A stretch of 64,000 nt of DNA from CBDBJK01 sp965206395 (GCA_965206395.1 CBDBJK010000034.1:62001-126000), one strand, 5' to 3'. Shown: positions 25,401 to 34,595, numbered from the stretch's first letter. The notes: a model not told the origin generated them from the letters alone. Numbers and translations: made by a program.

Positions 25401-27665
25401 TCACTCGTTTTCCTTCAGCGTCAGGGCATTCAGGATAACGTCTGGAGTTATGGGCAGGTCGCGTATTCTGATGCCAACGGCGTCGTATATGGCGTTGGCT
25501 ATGGCTGGGGCGACGCCGATGCTCGGAGGCTCCCCAAGGCCTTTTGCTCCAAAGGGGCCAACGGGGTCTATAACGTCGGCGAAGATGACCTCGATGTTGG
25601 GGTAGTCCAAAATAGTAGGGCCTTTATGCTCCAGGAAATTGGCGTTAAGCGTTACTCCATTTCGAGCGTCGGTCAGCATCACTTCGCTCAAGGTGAAGCC
25701 TAGCATCTGAGAGACGCCGCCCTCGACCTGGTTAATCGCAAGGTTCGGATTGAGAATCCGGCCAGAGTCGTGAGCCGCGACGTAGCGAAGCACGCGGACG
25801 TTGCCAGTCTCCGTGTCAACCTCGATCTCAGCAAAATGTGCGCCAAATGAGTTTACGATGTAGTCTTTGCTTCCGGGCGAAATCGACGCTTCAACCTCAA
25901 GCGGGCCATCTCCTGAAAGCCTCGCTGCCTCGCTCAGTGTCATGCGACGCTCCGAGGTCGCTGTCGTGACTATATTGCCGTCTACAATGTCGAGGCTGTC
26001 CGGGTTTGCTTCGAGCGCTGAGGCGGCAACCTCAAGAATCTTCGACTTCAGAGGCGCTGCCGCTTCTTTCGCGGCGAGTCCCGTTGAAAATGTTGCGGTG
26101 GAGCCTGCGGTAATCGGCGCTTCCGGCGTTAGCAGCGTATCTCCGAAAGTGACATGCACCTGGTCGTAGCGCACGCCAAGCTCCTCGGCGGCGATTTGAG
26201 GTATGACAGTCATGCTGCCTTCCCCAACATCCATGACGCCGGTAACAAGCTGCACTGTGCCGTCATCGTCTAGCCGCAATCTAACGCTAGACCTTCCTCC
26301 GGGGCCGCCGCGATAGACGAACATAGCCATCCCGAATCCAATCTTTAACGGGTTATCGGCGTCCGCATGGGTGGGTCGACGTTCGCGCCAACCGATGGCC
26401 TCCGCTCCTCTGACGAGACATTCATGCAGGCCGTTGCTGGAAAAAGGCACGCCGCCCTCGACGGGCTGAGTGTCCATGACCTCGTTGAGCGGTGTAACGC
26501 GCTCGCCGGGCTGACCTTCCGGTCCGACGTGGTTTTTCAAACGGAAGTCCAACGGGTCGATTCCGAGCGCGTCAGCTATTCGGTTCATCAGGACTTCAAG
26601 CGCGAAGTGACCCTGTGGCGCTCCCAATGCGCGGTACGACCCGGCAGAAGGCTGATTGGTGTATGTGAGGTAGCCATCGTACCTGACGTTCGGGCATCTG
26701 TAGAGATAGAGCGCGCCCTGACCCGCCCGCCTGATGACGCCCGGCCCGGAGGAGAGATACGCGCCTGTGTCCATGATGGTCGTCGCGTGGACGGCAGTGA
26801 CCGTGCCGTCGTTCTTGACGCCAACCTTTATCTTCGTGATAGTGGCGTGGCGATGTCGGCCTGCGATGAACTCCTCTTCCCTGGTAAGCTCAATCTTGAC
26901 AGGCCGCCCCGCACGCTGTGCCAGAATCGCGGTGATGGCAGAAAGGCGTGTCTCGTCCTTGTTGCCATAGCCTGCGCCCATATGCGGCCCAATCACCCTA
27001 ATGTTCTCTCTAGAAATGCTCAAGGACAAAGACAAGCTAAGACGGTCGGCGTGTATTCCACGACTCGACTTCCAGACAGTAAGCTGCTCCCCATCCCACG
27101 CGGCGATGGCTGCCCTTGGTTCTAAAGCTGCACCCGAATGAGAAGGCGTTGTGAACTCATCTTCGAATACGTGGTCGGCCTCAACGAATCCTTCCTCGAC
27201 GTTGCCCCGCGTTAGTGCGAGAGGCTTGCCTCCAACGAGGTTGCCCCCCTCGTGAACGGCGGGCGCGTTGGGGCGCAGAGCCTCCCTAGGGTCTGTGACA
27301 AAGGGCAGAGGGTCGTACTGAACCTCTATCAGCCCCAACGCTTCTTCTGCGATATCCTCGTCCTCGGCGGCAACTGCCGCGACCTCATCGCCCACGAACC
27401 GCGCCTTGGTGTCGAGGATGGGCGAGTCCGGCGCGATACGTCCGTCGGGTACGTCGAATGGAGTGAGCACTGCGTACACACCGGGCAACTGTGTTGCCTT
27501 CGTCGCGTCAACCGAAACGATGCGAGTGTGAGGGTAGGGGCTGCGAAGTATCTTGCCGTGCAGCATCCCCGGCAGCTTGATGTCGCTGGTGTACTTCGCG
27601 TCTCCGGTCAGCTTTTCCGGCAAATCGCGCCTGGGAACGGAGTTGCCTATGTTGGAGGTTGTCAT
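25401..27665 (-). CDS. Molybdenum hydroxylase large subunit (xanthine-dehydrogenase/CoxL family)
   Basis: The 754-residue protein has the a/b hammerhead N-terminus (RRDLPEKLTGDAKYTSDIKLPGMLHGKILRS region), molybdopterin-binding segments GPHMGAGYGNK and GSYRALGAPQGHFALE, and the catalytic Glu in KGLGEPPSIGVAP near the C-terminus. The CO-dehydrogenase loop AYRCSFR is absent, so it is not form I CODH. It should hydroxylate an N-heterocycle, aldehyde or aromatic acyl compound; the substrate cannot be read from sequence. It lies between the 2Fe-2S and FAD subunit genes with gaps of under 10 bases. Confidence 0.9.
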   Translation of the reverse strand: MTTSNIGNSVPRRDLPEKLTGDAKYTSDIKLPGMLHGKILRSPYPHTRIVSVDATKATQLPGVYAVLTPFDVPDGRIAPDSPILDTKARFVGDEVAAVAAEDEDIAEEALGLIEVQYDPLPFVTDPREALRPNAPAVHEGGNLVGGKPLALTRGNVEEGFVEADHVFEDEFTTPSHSGAALEPRAAIAAWDGEQLTVWKSSRGIHADRLSLSLSLSISRENIRVIGPHMGAGYGNKDETRLSAITAILAQRAGRPVKIELTREEEFIAGRHRHATITKIKVGVKNDGTVTAVHATTIMDTGAYLSSGPGVIRRAGQGALYLYRCPNVRYDGYLTYTNQPSAGSYRALGAPQGHFALEVLMNRIADALGIDPLDFRLKNHVGPEGQPGERVTPLNEVMDTQPVEGGVPFSSNGLHECLVRGAEAIGWRERRPTHADADNPLKIGFGMAMFVYRGGPGGRSSVRLRLDDDGTVQLVTGVMDVGEGSMTVIPQIAAEELGVRYDQVHVTFGDTLLTPEAPITAGSTATFSTGLAAKEAAAPLKSKILEVAASALEANPDSLDIVDGNIVTTATSERRMTLSEAARLSGDGPLEVEASISPGSKDYIVNSFGAHFAEIEVDTETGNVRVLRYVAAHDSGRILNPNLAINQVEGGVSQMLGFTLSEVMLTDARNGVTLNANFLEHKGPTILDYPNIEVIFADVIDPVGPFGAKGLGEPPSIGVAPAIANAIYDAVGIRIRDLPITPDVILNALTLKENE

Positions 27666-27671
27666 ATCTGA

Positions 27672-28169
27672 TTATGCCTCTGACATCAGCCGCGCGGCCT
27701 CTTTCACCGACTGGATGATTCGACCATAGGCGTTGCACCGGCAGATGTTGCCCGAAAGCGCCTTTCGAATGTCGGCCTCTGACGGACTGGGATTCGAATC
27801 TAGCAGCGCCTTCGCACTCATCAGGAACCCCGGAGTGCAAAATCCGCACTGACCGCCGTCGTTATCGAGAAACGCCGCCTGAATCGAGCTCAGATGTTCG
27901 AGGCTGCCGAGGCTCTCAACTGTCGCCACGCTGCGAGAGCCTACCTGAAGGGCGAGCATCTGGCACGAGTAAACAGGCTTGCCATCGAGCAGAACGGTAC
28001 ACGCGCCGCACTCCCCCCTGTCGCAGCCACGCTTCGAGCCGGTCAGGTCAAGCACATCCCTGAGCACACGGAGCAACGTCCAGCGATGGTCAGCCTCTAT
28101 CTCGTGCGAAATGCCGTTGACGTTGAGCGTTATTAGCGTCTTGTGAGGTGTAGTCATATTGTTCACCAA
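27672..28169 (-). CDS. Molybdenum hydroxylase [2Fe-2S] subunit (CoxS-like)
   Basis: The 165-residue protein has both iron-sulfur motifs: the plant-type ferredoxin cluster GCDRGECGACTVLLDG with a later C in VYSCQML, and the helical cluster GQCGFCTPGFLM with GNICRCNAYGRI. The start is GTG 28169 or ATG 28157. It is the first gene of the hydroxylase set and starts four bases after the reconstructed end of the SDR gene upstream, suggesting co-transcription with the SDRs. Confidence 0.92.
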   Translation of the reverse strand: MVNNMTTPHKTLITLNVNGISHEIEADHRWTLLRVLRDVLDLTGSKRGCDRGECGACTVLLDGKPVYSCQMLALQVGSRSVATVESLGSLEHLSSIQAAFLDNDGGQCGFCTPGFLMSAKALLDSNPSPSEADIRKALSGNICRCNAYGRIIQSVKEAARLMSEA

Positions 28170-28172
28170 GAC

Positions 28173-28996
28173 TTAGCTGACGAACCTTAGCGTATATTTG
28201 TCCGACTCCATGATCTCAGGAATTCGAGAGGCGAGATTTCGCCAGTCATCCTGGGTTGAGGAAATCAGGCGTCCGCTGAGTCCGTCGGAGTCTGAGGACG
28301 CCAACCAAACCGCCAAGGACGCTGCGCTCTCCAGAGAAGCGCCGCGCCCCGATTGGTATTTTGGACATGAGACCGCATCACTGGCGCGACCAGGCTTTCA
28401 TCGGTCGCCATAGGGTCGAGAAAGGTCGTATCTATCTGTCCAGGCCCCAGGGCGTTTACGCAGATGTTGTGCGGGCGCATCTCTATAGCCAGCGTTTCCG
28501 TGAACCGAATGACCGCGGCCTTCGATGTGCCATACGCGCTGAGTGTCTCCGAGGGTTGGGTCACGCCCGCGCCAGACAGATTGATGATTTTGCCTCCGCC
28601 CTGCTCGATCATCGCGGGCAAGACGGCGTGGCAGCACATGGCAAGCCCGGTAACGTTTATCCTCATGGCGTCGGCCCATTGCCGCATGTCGTTGGTCTGG
28701 AGTGGCCCCACCGGGCCAAGGACCGCGGCATTGTTGACCAGAATGTCAATACGGGAAAAGCGGTCAAGCGTCTGCACAACCATTCGCTCCACGTCATCGG
28801 GGTCTGCGACATCAACGGAAATGGCGATTGCATCTGCGCCCAGATTACGAACTTCCTGCGCAGCCGCCTCGATCTGCTCTAAAGTGCGTGACACCAGGAC
28901 TAATTTGGCCCCATCCTTTGCAAAGGCATCGACTATACCTCTGCCTATGCCACGTCCGGCCCCTGTAATTATTGCTACCTTGTCTTGGAGTTTCAT
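28173..28996 (-). pseudogene. Short-chain dehydrogenase, C-terminal frameshift
   Basis: The main frame from ATG 28996 has the NAD(P) motif TGAGRGIGRG, NNAAV, and the catalytic Ser/Tyr/Lys in LSGAGV...YGTSK. After NTNRGAA the frame runs into a nonsense tail (PWRFGWRPQTP). Another frame continues the expected SDR end, SLAVWLASSDSDGLSGRLIS, to a TAA at 28173. One missing base near 28335 (GCGGCGCTTCTC) explains this. As read, the enzyme has an altered last roughly 30 residues; a base-call error is possible. It is part of a run of three SDR genes upstream of the hydroxylase. Confidence 0.78.
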
Positions 28997-29011
28997 AATC
29001 GAATATTTATC

Positions 29012-29761
29012 CTACTGAGCGATGACTCCGCCGTCTATGACAAGCTCCGAGCCGGTCATGTAGGAGGCCTCGTCTGATGCAAGGAACAGCGCGCCATATG
29101 CTACGTCGTCTACTGTGCCGAGCCGACCCAGAGGCACGCGGGCGACGGACGTTGCCAGACCTTCCGGCGTGCTGATATTGTCTGCTATCATTTCCGTATC
29201 GACTGGCCCCGGATGAATCGAATTCGCCCGTATGCCGTCTTTGGCGTGCTGTATCGCCGTTGTCTTGGTGAACAGCCTGACGCCGCCCTTGGACGTAGTG
29301 TACGCGCTGCCTCTGGGGCTGCCGACCATTCCAGCGATTGAGGATATGTTCACGATAGATCCGCCGCCTGCCCTGCGCATCTCTGGGATGGCGTGCTTCG
29401 TCCCCAGAAAGACGCCTTTGGTGTTGACGGCCATTATGTTGTCCCACTCTTCGACAGATGTATGCTCTATCAGGGTCTGACCGAGGATGCCTGCATTGTT
29501 GATGAGAACATCAAGCTTTCCAAACCGCGCGACAGTCTCGTTGATGCAGTCCTTCCAGTTCGACTCGCTGGTAACGTCGAGCTTGACGAAGATCGCCTGA
29601 CCGCCGGTCTCGTTAATCTCGGCTTCGAGCTTCTTTCCTTCGTCATCCAGAATGTCGGCTATGACGACAGCCGCGCCCTCTTTTGCGAATAATATGGCTT
29701 CGGCAGCGCCTTGCCCGCGAGCGCCTCCGCTTATCAATGCCACTTTGCCCTTTAGTCTCAC
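29012..29761 (-). CDS. Short-chain dehydrogenase/reductase (hydroxysteroid-dehydrogenase-like)
   Basis: The 249-residue protein has SGGARGQGAAEA as cofactor loop, VIADILDDEG (the acidic residue favours NAD), NNAGI, the catalytic set in NISSIAG...AYTTSKGG, and a standard C-terminus DEASYMTGSELVIDGG. It is very similar in layout to the next SDR upstream, suggesting duplication. The family oxidises secondary alcohols such as steroids or small hydroxy acids; the substrate is unknown. Confidence 0.88.
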   Translation of the reverse strand: MRLKGKVALISGGARGQGAAEAILFAKEGAAVVIADILDDEGKKLEAEINETGGQAIFVKLDVTSESNWKDCINETVARFGKLDVLINNAGILGQTLIEHTSVEEWDNIMAVNTKGVFLGTKHAIPEMRRAGGGSIVNISSIAGMVGSPRGSAYTTSKGGVRLFTKTTAIQHAKDGIRANSIHPGPVDTEMIADNISTPEGLATSVARVPLGRLGTVDDVAYGALFLASDEASYMTGSELVIDGGVIAQ

Positions 29762-29789
29762 GATATTCCCCCTCTGTATATTCTGGGTC

Positions 29790-30536
29790 TTACTGGGCGG
29801 TGCGACCGCCGTCTATTACCACTTCGCTGCCCGTGACGAACGAAGATTCGTCCGACGCCAAGTACAGCACGCCGTAAGCGATCTCTTCCGGCCTGCCGAT
29901 GCGACCCAATGGAGTTTCGGCGAGTCGCTCTCGAATTGCGTCCTCGGAGCGGGCGGTTGAAAGCATCACGGTATCCACCGGCCCGGGATGCACCGAGTTC
30001 ACGCGAATGTTGTCCTTGGCGTACTGAATGGCGGCGGCCTTGGTGAAGATTCTGACCGCGCCCTTCGATGCGTGATAGGCCGCGTTCTGCTGACTGCCGG
30101 TTATGCCCGCGCCCGACGATATGTTCACTATCGACCCTCCGCCGACCTTACGCATCTCCGGGATCGCGCTCTTTGTCCCAAGAAACACGCCCTTGGCGTT
30201 GACCGACATCACGTCGTCCCAGATTCGCTCGGTGGTTTCAAGCACGCGCTCTGTACGTATAATGGCGGCATTGTTCACGAGAACGTTCAGCATGCCGAAG
30301 CTCCGCACGGCCGTCTCCACAGCGTTAAGCCACTCGGACTCATTGGTAACGTCGAGCTTGACGAAGACTGCGCTTCCACCTGATTCGTTAATCTCGGCCT
30401 CAACCTTCCGACCCTCGTCCTCAAGCACATCCGCTATCACGACCTTCGCGCCTTCGCGTGCGAAAAGCCTCACCTCGGCTGCGCCCATGCCTCTTGCGCC
30501 ACCGCTAATCAGGGCCACTTTGCCTTCGAGTCTCAT
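29790..30536 (-). CDS. Short-chain dehydrogenase/reductase (hydroxysteroid-dehydrogenase-like)
   Basis: The 248-residue paralogue of the preceding SDR has SGGARGMGAAEV, VIADVLEDEG, NNAAI, NISSGAG...AYHASKGA and DESSFVTGSEVVIDGG. It is complete. It is the first gene of the minus-strand run that continues through two SDRs, the molybdenum hydroxylase, yccF and otsB. Its upstream 220 bases are shared with the divergent LexA-box promoter. Confidence 0.88.
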   Translation of the reverse strand: MRLEGKVALISGGARGMGAAEVRLFAREGAKVVIADVLEDEGRKVEAEINESGGSAVFVKLDVTNESEWLNAVETAVRSFGMLNVLVNNAAIIRTERVLETTERIWDDVMSVNAKGVFLGTKSAIPEMRKVGGGSIVNISSGAGITGSQQNAAYHASKGAVRIFTKAAAIQYAKDNIRVNSVHPGPVDTVMLSTARSEDAIRERLAETPLGRIGRPEEIAYGVLYLASDESSFVTGSEVVIDGGRTAQ

Positions 30537-30688
30537 GCAGCCTCCCTCGAAAGTTAATAGAAATTGGACACTAGCAATCGAGAATTCTCGACAACGGTGA
30601 TTTTAGCATTTCCAGGCCAATAAGCAAGAGAGCGAAGCCCTGAGATGACAAGGCAACTTAAATCGGCGGGACTGATTCGAAAAAAGGC

Positions 30689-30718
30689 TTGACAAGAACG
30701 CTCGTTCTGTTCTAAAGT
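30689..30718 (+). promoter_or_regulatory. Promoter with LexA/SOS-type box
   Basis: TTGACA (30689-30694) is followed after 18 bases by TAAAGT as a possible -10. Between them AGAACG-CT-CGTTCT (30695-30708) is a perfect inverted repeat fitting the GAAC-N4-GTTC LexA box of Gram-positive-type SOS systems. Repressor binding here would block RNA polymerase. The next gene on this strand starts at 30759. Confidence 0.6.
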
Positions 30719-30758
30719 GTTCTTGACAACGATTAGTATTTCAGCCAAGAGGAATTCA

Positions 30759-31025
30759 ATGAACAGTGTGAGAATCAGCCCGCCATCCGCCCAACTGACG
30801 ATGCCCGGTATACCTACGCCAGAGCGCCAGCATCTGGTGACAAACTGCTATAACGTTGCTCCGGGACAAGAGGTCTTGTACCTGGGAAAGATCAGCGGCG
30901 GCCCTCACTATCGCTCTCGCGGAGTCATAAAGCAGGCCCTTCAACGAAAGGCAGTCGTAGATATGGGTCGACTGGGAACCTGGCATATCCCTTACTACTT
31001 CTTGTCAGTCCCGCAGGCCGCCTGA
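30759..31025 (+). CDS. 88-residue basic protein under a LexA-type box
   Basis: ATG 30759 has an AGAGGA site seven bases upstream. The protein MNSVRISPPSAQLTMPGIP... has a conserved-looking core: GQEVLYLGKISGGPHYRSRG, ALQRKAVVDMG and GTWHIPYYFLS. This resembles a small SH3-like beta-barrel and has no membrane segment. No named family is recognised. It precedes ftsZ by 89 bases on the same strand and is the first gene after the putative SOS promoter, so a DNA-damage-linked role near division is a hypothesis only. Confidence 0.65.
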   Translation: MNSVRISPPSAQLTMPGIPTPERQHLVTNCYNVAPGQEVLYLGKISGGPHYRSRGVIKQALQRKAVVDMGRLGTWHIPYYFLSVPQAA

Positions 31026-31114
31026 ACCACTCCTACAGAACACTTTCCGACACATTATCTAATCTTTGCAACAGTAATAGAACATATATTCCCATATTTG
31101 GAAAGGACACCAGT

Positions 31115-32197
31115 ATGCCAGATTCAGAACAAGGCCACATAAACATAAAGGTAATGGGAATAGGTGGCGCAGGAGGCAATGCCGTCCTGCGAATGGCAAA
31201 GAGCAACTTGACCGGTGTTGACTTTCTCGCGCTCAATACGGATGTGCAGGCGCTGAACCAGCTGAAGAAAATTACAACCCTCGCCATCGGCCCCAGCACG
31301 ACTAACGGTATGGGGTCTGGTGGACATCATGAAATCGGTCGGAAAGCCGTAAAGGAGAGCCAGGAGCAGGTGACTCGACTTCTGGAAGGCGCGGACATGG
31401 TTTTCATAACTGCTGGAATGGGTGGCGGAACAGGAACCGGAGCGGCCTCTGTTGCGGCGGAGATTGCCAAAAGGCAAGGAGCGCTGACTGTTGGCGTAGT
31501 TACGCTGCCATTCTCGTTTGAAGGGCCTCAACGCCGCAAAATTGCCCTGCACGGCTTGGGTCAGCTAAAACAGAAGGTTGATACGCTAATAACAATCGAC
31601 AATGATAGGCTGCTGCCGTCGCTGAAAGGGAAGATTTCACTTGAGAAGGCGTTCAAATTAGTCGACGAGGTGCTAAGGCAGGGAGTCCAGGGCATATCAC
31701 ACATAATCACAATACCCGGCCTGATTAACGTGGACTTTGCTGACGTTAAATCCGTAATGAGCGGCGGCGGCCCGTCCTTTATGGCTCTTGGGGAAGGAAA
31801 GGGCAAATGGGCAGCCATTGAAGCGGCTCACATGGCGCTGTCAAACCCGTTGTTCGACGCGCCGTTGAGCGGTGCAAAAGGCATTTTGTTCAACGTGAAG
31901 GGCGGGAAGGATATGACGTTAGGGCAGGTACATGAGGTCGCGGAAATCATACGCAAGGCGAGCAAGTCTGATACTAACGTCATCTTCGGAGTCGTTCAGG
32001 ACAGGAGCCTGCACAAGAGGGTCAGCATCACTCTGGTGGCGACAGGGTTGACTGACACACAAGGCAACGATGAGGCTTACAACGCTTTAGAAGAAGATGA
32101 CGCCCTACGCGACAAAGAGCTTATCAGGTTGCTGGGGAAGCCTGCCACAAACGGTCATGGTAAACTTGATGCCCTGGAAGCTCGCAAACGTTTTTGA
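31115..32197 (+). CDS. ftsZ: FtsZ / FtsZ-like tubulin GTPase
   Basis: The 360-residue protein has the tubulin/FtsZ GTPase motifs: MGIGGAGGNAV near residue 15, LNTDVQALN, GMGGGTGTGAA near residue 100, IDNDRLL and the T7 loop GLINVDFADVKSVM with the catalytic acidic residues near residue 205. The SGGHHEIGRKA loop deviates from the usual AGGNPxxG. The C-terminus ends KLDALEARKRF and lacks the conserved tail peptide (I/L-P-x-F-L-R) that binds FtsA/ZipA-type partners. It may be a second, divergent FtsZ. There is a GGAAAGGA site before the ATG. No dcw genes are next to it. Confidence 0.85.
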   Translation: MPDSEQGHINIKVMGIGGAGGNAVLRMAKSNLTGVDFLALNTDVQALNQLKKITTLAIGPSTTNGMGSGGHHEIGRKAVKESQEQVTRLLEGADMVFITAGMGGGTGTGAASVAAEIAKRQGALTVGVVTLPFSFEGPQRRKIALHGLGQLKQKVDTLITIDNDRLLPSLKGKISLEKAFKLVDEVLRQGVQGISHIITIPGLINVDFADVKSVMSGGGPSFMALGEGKGKWAAIEAAHMALSNPLFDAPLSGAKGILFNVKGGKDMTLGQVHEVAEIIRKASKSDTNVIFGVVQDRSLHKRVSITLVATGLTDTQGNDEAYNALEEDDALRDKELIRLLGKPATNGHGKLDALEARKRF

Positions 32198-32219
32198 GAC
32201 TCTGGTGCTAGAAGGCGAC

Positions 32220-32537
32220 ATGCAATTTCTCTATAGGATTCAACCCAAGCGATTGGAAATGCTCACGGAGGGGCCAAGCCCAGATGAGGCGTCGGTCCTT
32301 TCACAGCACACTGCGTATCTAAGCGAATTGACCGAGCAGGGCGTTGTCTTGCTTGCTGGACGCACTCAGAACACGGACGATAGTAGTTTTGGAATCGTTA
32401 TTCTCCAGGCCGAGTCCTTTAATTCGGCTAAAGCTATCATGGAGAGTGATCCAGCCGTTAAGAGATGGCGTTATGCACTCGGAACTGTATCCGTACAAGA
32501 TCGCCTTCATGGGGAAATCCGAGCCTACGCTAGATAG
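32220..32537 (+). CDS. YCII-related domain protein
   Basis: The 105-residue product starts at ATG 32220 after GAAGGCGAC, 22 bases after the ftsZ stop. It has the YciI-like ferredoxin fold pattern: FLYRIQPKR, HTAYLSELTEQGVVLLAGRT (the conserved His-x14-Gly pattern) and FGIVILQAESFNSAKAIMESDPAVK. YCII proteins are small putative enzymes or dimer-forming accessory proteins with no firm function. Probably co-transcribed with ftsZ. Confidence 0.8.
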   Translation: MQFLYRIQPKRLEMLTEGPSPDEASVLSQHTAYLSELTEQGVVLLAGRTQNTDDSSFGIVILQAESFNSAKAIMESDPAVKRWRYALGTVSVQDRLHGEIRAYAR

Positions 32538-32626
32538 TTAGCGCAACTCCGGCGGGCAAAATCCATATTGAAATGTATGTGTCAGACGGACTCTAACGGC
32601 AGCCTTGTGTCCAGATTGACAGTCAG

Positions 32627-33499
32627 CTACCCGAAGAAGCCGTTTTGAATGTGTTCCTTGATTACGTCGGCAACAAGCTGAGGTCTTTGCAGAGGCACGT
32701 CGTGAATGCTGTCTTCAAGCCAGACCGTTTTGCTCACGGGAAGCCTGCTGCTGGCGACGGAAACAGCGTCTTCCCTTCTGAAGCCCCGCGAATCTGCGTT
32801 GGCTTCGCTTTCCTGGCGCGCAGGCATTATCAGCACTGGGCATTGAACGCTTGAGTATAGCGTGGATGGTTTGTGATCCCAGAGGGCCTCGATTATCCGC
32901 ATGTGGTTTTCTCGGCTGAGCCAGGCGCGAATGGTGTTGTCGTCAAGCACCTCAAAGTTGGCGAGCAGGGTCTCTTCGAGCTGTGCGGTCATCGACCCGA
33001 ACCATCGGCGTGAGCGGGCGCGCTCCTTGAGCTGGTCGATAGTTACTCCATTGAAAACAGGAGGGGACATATCCTCTCTGGCCTTATCAAGAGTAGCGCC
33101 GGGCCTTCCCGATATTTCTATCGTGCCGCCGTCCACAAAGCATAGTCCTATTGGGACATCGGGATGCGCTACCGCGTGTTCGAGGGCCACGCTTCCTCCC
33201 CAAGAGTGCCCAACGATCAAAGGTTTGTCGAGCTTCAAGGCGTCGATGAACCCTTGCAGGTCGGCTGTCGTAGAGGCAAAGTCGTAGCCGTGATCTGGCT
33301 TTTCGCTGCGCCCGTGGCCTCGTTGGTCCAGCGCCGCAACCGAGAAGTCGTTTGCAAGTATCGGCGCTACCATATCCCAAATATGGCTGGTAGAGGCCAG
33401 ACCGTGAAGCAGAACGATGGGCTGGCCTGAACCGCCCCAGTCACGGTATTGCAATCGCAATCCGCCTACCTGCACAGATTCGTCTCGCGGGGTTTGCAC
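32627..33499 (-). CDS. Alpha/beta hydrolase
   Basis: The 290-residue protein has the hydrolase fold motifs: VLLHGLASTSHIWD (oxyanion HG), LDQRGHGRSEKP, nucleophile elbow IVGHSWGGSVALE (Ser near residue 98) and a C-terminal His in EDSIHDVPLQRP. The acid is probably in the MPARQESEAN region. Similar to esterases, haloperoxidase-like and MhpC-type hydrolases; the substrate is unknown. It converges with the YCII gene. The following 200 bases (33500-33698) show no gene. Confidence 0.85.
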   Translation of the reverse strand: MQTPRDESVQVGGLRLQYRDWGGSGQPIVLLHGLASTSHIWDMVAPILANDFSVAALDQRGHGRSEKPDHGYDFASTTADLQGFIDALKLDKPLIVGHSWGGSVALEHAVAHPDVPIGLCFVDGGTIEISGRPGATLDKAREDMSPPVFNGVTIDQLKERARSRRWFGSMTAQLEETLLANFEVLDDNTIRAWLSRENHMRIIEALWDHKPSTLYSSVQCPVLIMPARQESEANADSRGFRREDAVSVASSRLPVSKTVWLEDSIHDVPLQRPQLVADVIKEHIQNGFFG

Positions 33500-33698
33500 T
33501 ATTCAGGCCTCCATAAGCTGTATGGCTTTGCTGGTGTCGAGCAGACTGATTCAGGGTATAGATGAATTCCAATGGAAGAGCGCGGTGTATAGGGGAGGCG
33601 ACCCAGTTCTGGCTTCGGAATCCTTGGCTGCATGTGATTAATGACAGTCTTTATGATTTAGTATAAGGAATTGCACGAAAGGGGGCCATGCAGCAGCA

Positions 33699-34595
33699 TT
33701 ATGACTGGGCATCTTCTCCATTTTCTTGTCGGTTCCGTTGACTCTTGAGAAATTCCTCTAGCTCTTTGACCATCGTGTCTGGACTTGGAATTTCTTCAGA
33801 TGAGGCATGGGCCTCGTCGTAACGCTGCTCCAGACGTTGCACGTAGGAGCTTACGTCCGGTTCTTTGGCTATCGCTTTGCTCACCTCAGACTCAAAGGCC
33901 TCTCCTGCTAGGCGAAGCTCTTCAAGGTCTGTCTCGAAGTCTATAAGGCTACGTAGCCTGGTGAGAAGTGCATAGCTGACCTTTGGATTCGGAGACGTGG
34001 TTACGTAATGCGGAGAGTGTCCCCATATGCTGGCATGCGGTAGGTCACTCTTGTCACAAGCGTCCATAAAGGCCGTATGTATTCCGGTGGGGCCTTGATA
34101 ACCTGAGTTACGTATGCCCATCCATTCCGCCTTTTGAGTCAGCTCAGGCAAGCTTGCCCTGCCTGTAACCCTCGGTTCTCTGGTGTGGGGCACCGCATCG
34201 AGAAGCGCGCCCAGTGAGATTACAAGCTCGACGCCATACTGGGCCGCTATCGTAGTCAGGATGTTGGAATATGCCCTCCAGCGGAGGTTCGGTTCCGTGC
34301 CTACAAATAGCATCACCCCACGAGATTGTTCTTCAGATTCAAAGTAATAGAAATTGTTGGTCGGCCATCGAATAGTTCGCTCGCCGCGACGGTTCACCCG
34401 CGTCTGAGGTCGAACAACTGTGAAATCGTAGAACTCTTCAGGGTCGATTTCCGCGAATTTTTTTGCAGGCAGCTTTCGAACCAGATAGCGAATAGCCCTA
34501 GTTGCAGCTTCTGCGGCATCAGGCCAACCCGCAAATGCCACGATCATCGTGGGGAACTTCTGTTCCGGCGTTTCATGTACTATCAACCCATCCAT
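33699..34595 (-). CDS. PAC2-family protein (proteasome-assembly-chaperone-like)
   Basis: The 298-residue protein begins LIVHETPEQKFPTMIVAFAGWPDAAEAATRA, with the PAC2 pattern of a FxGWxDA loop. It also has YDFTVVRPQTR, GVMLFVGTEPNLRW, ISLGALLDAVPHTREP and WGHSPHYVTTSPNPK. The C-terminal third is helical and charged. Bacterial PAC2 proteins (COG2047-like) occur widely in Actinobacteria and Chloroflexota; their role is unknown although the fold resembles proteasome assembly chaperones. Single gene; it diverges from the enolase-family gene. Confidence 0.85.
   Translation of the reverse strand: MDGLIVHETPEQKFPTMIVAFAGWPDAAEAATRAIRYLVRKLPAKKFAEIDPEEFYDFTVVRPQTRVNRRGERTIRWPTNNFYYFESEEQSRGVMLFVGTEPNLRWRAYSNILTTIAAQYGVELVISLGALLDAVPHTREPRVTGRASLPELTQKAEWMGIRNSGYQGPTGIHTAFMDACDKSDLPHASIWGHSPHYVTTSPNPKVSYALLTRLRSLIDFETDLEELRLAGEAFESEVSKAIAKEPDVSSYVQRLEQRYDEAHASSEEIPSPDTMVKELEEFLKSQRNRQENGEDAQS

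Noticed and set aside
26367..27125. A 252-codon plus-strand frame
   Set aside because: It is antisense to the molybdenum hydroxylase large subunit, whose motifs are unambiguous.
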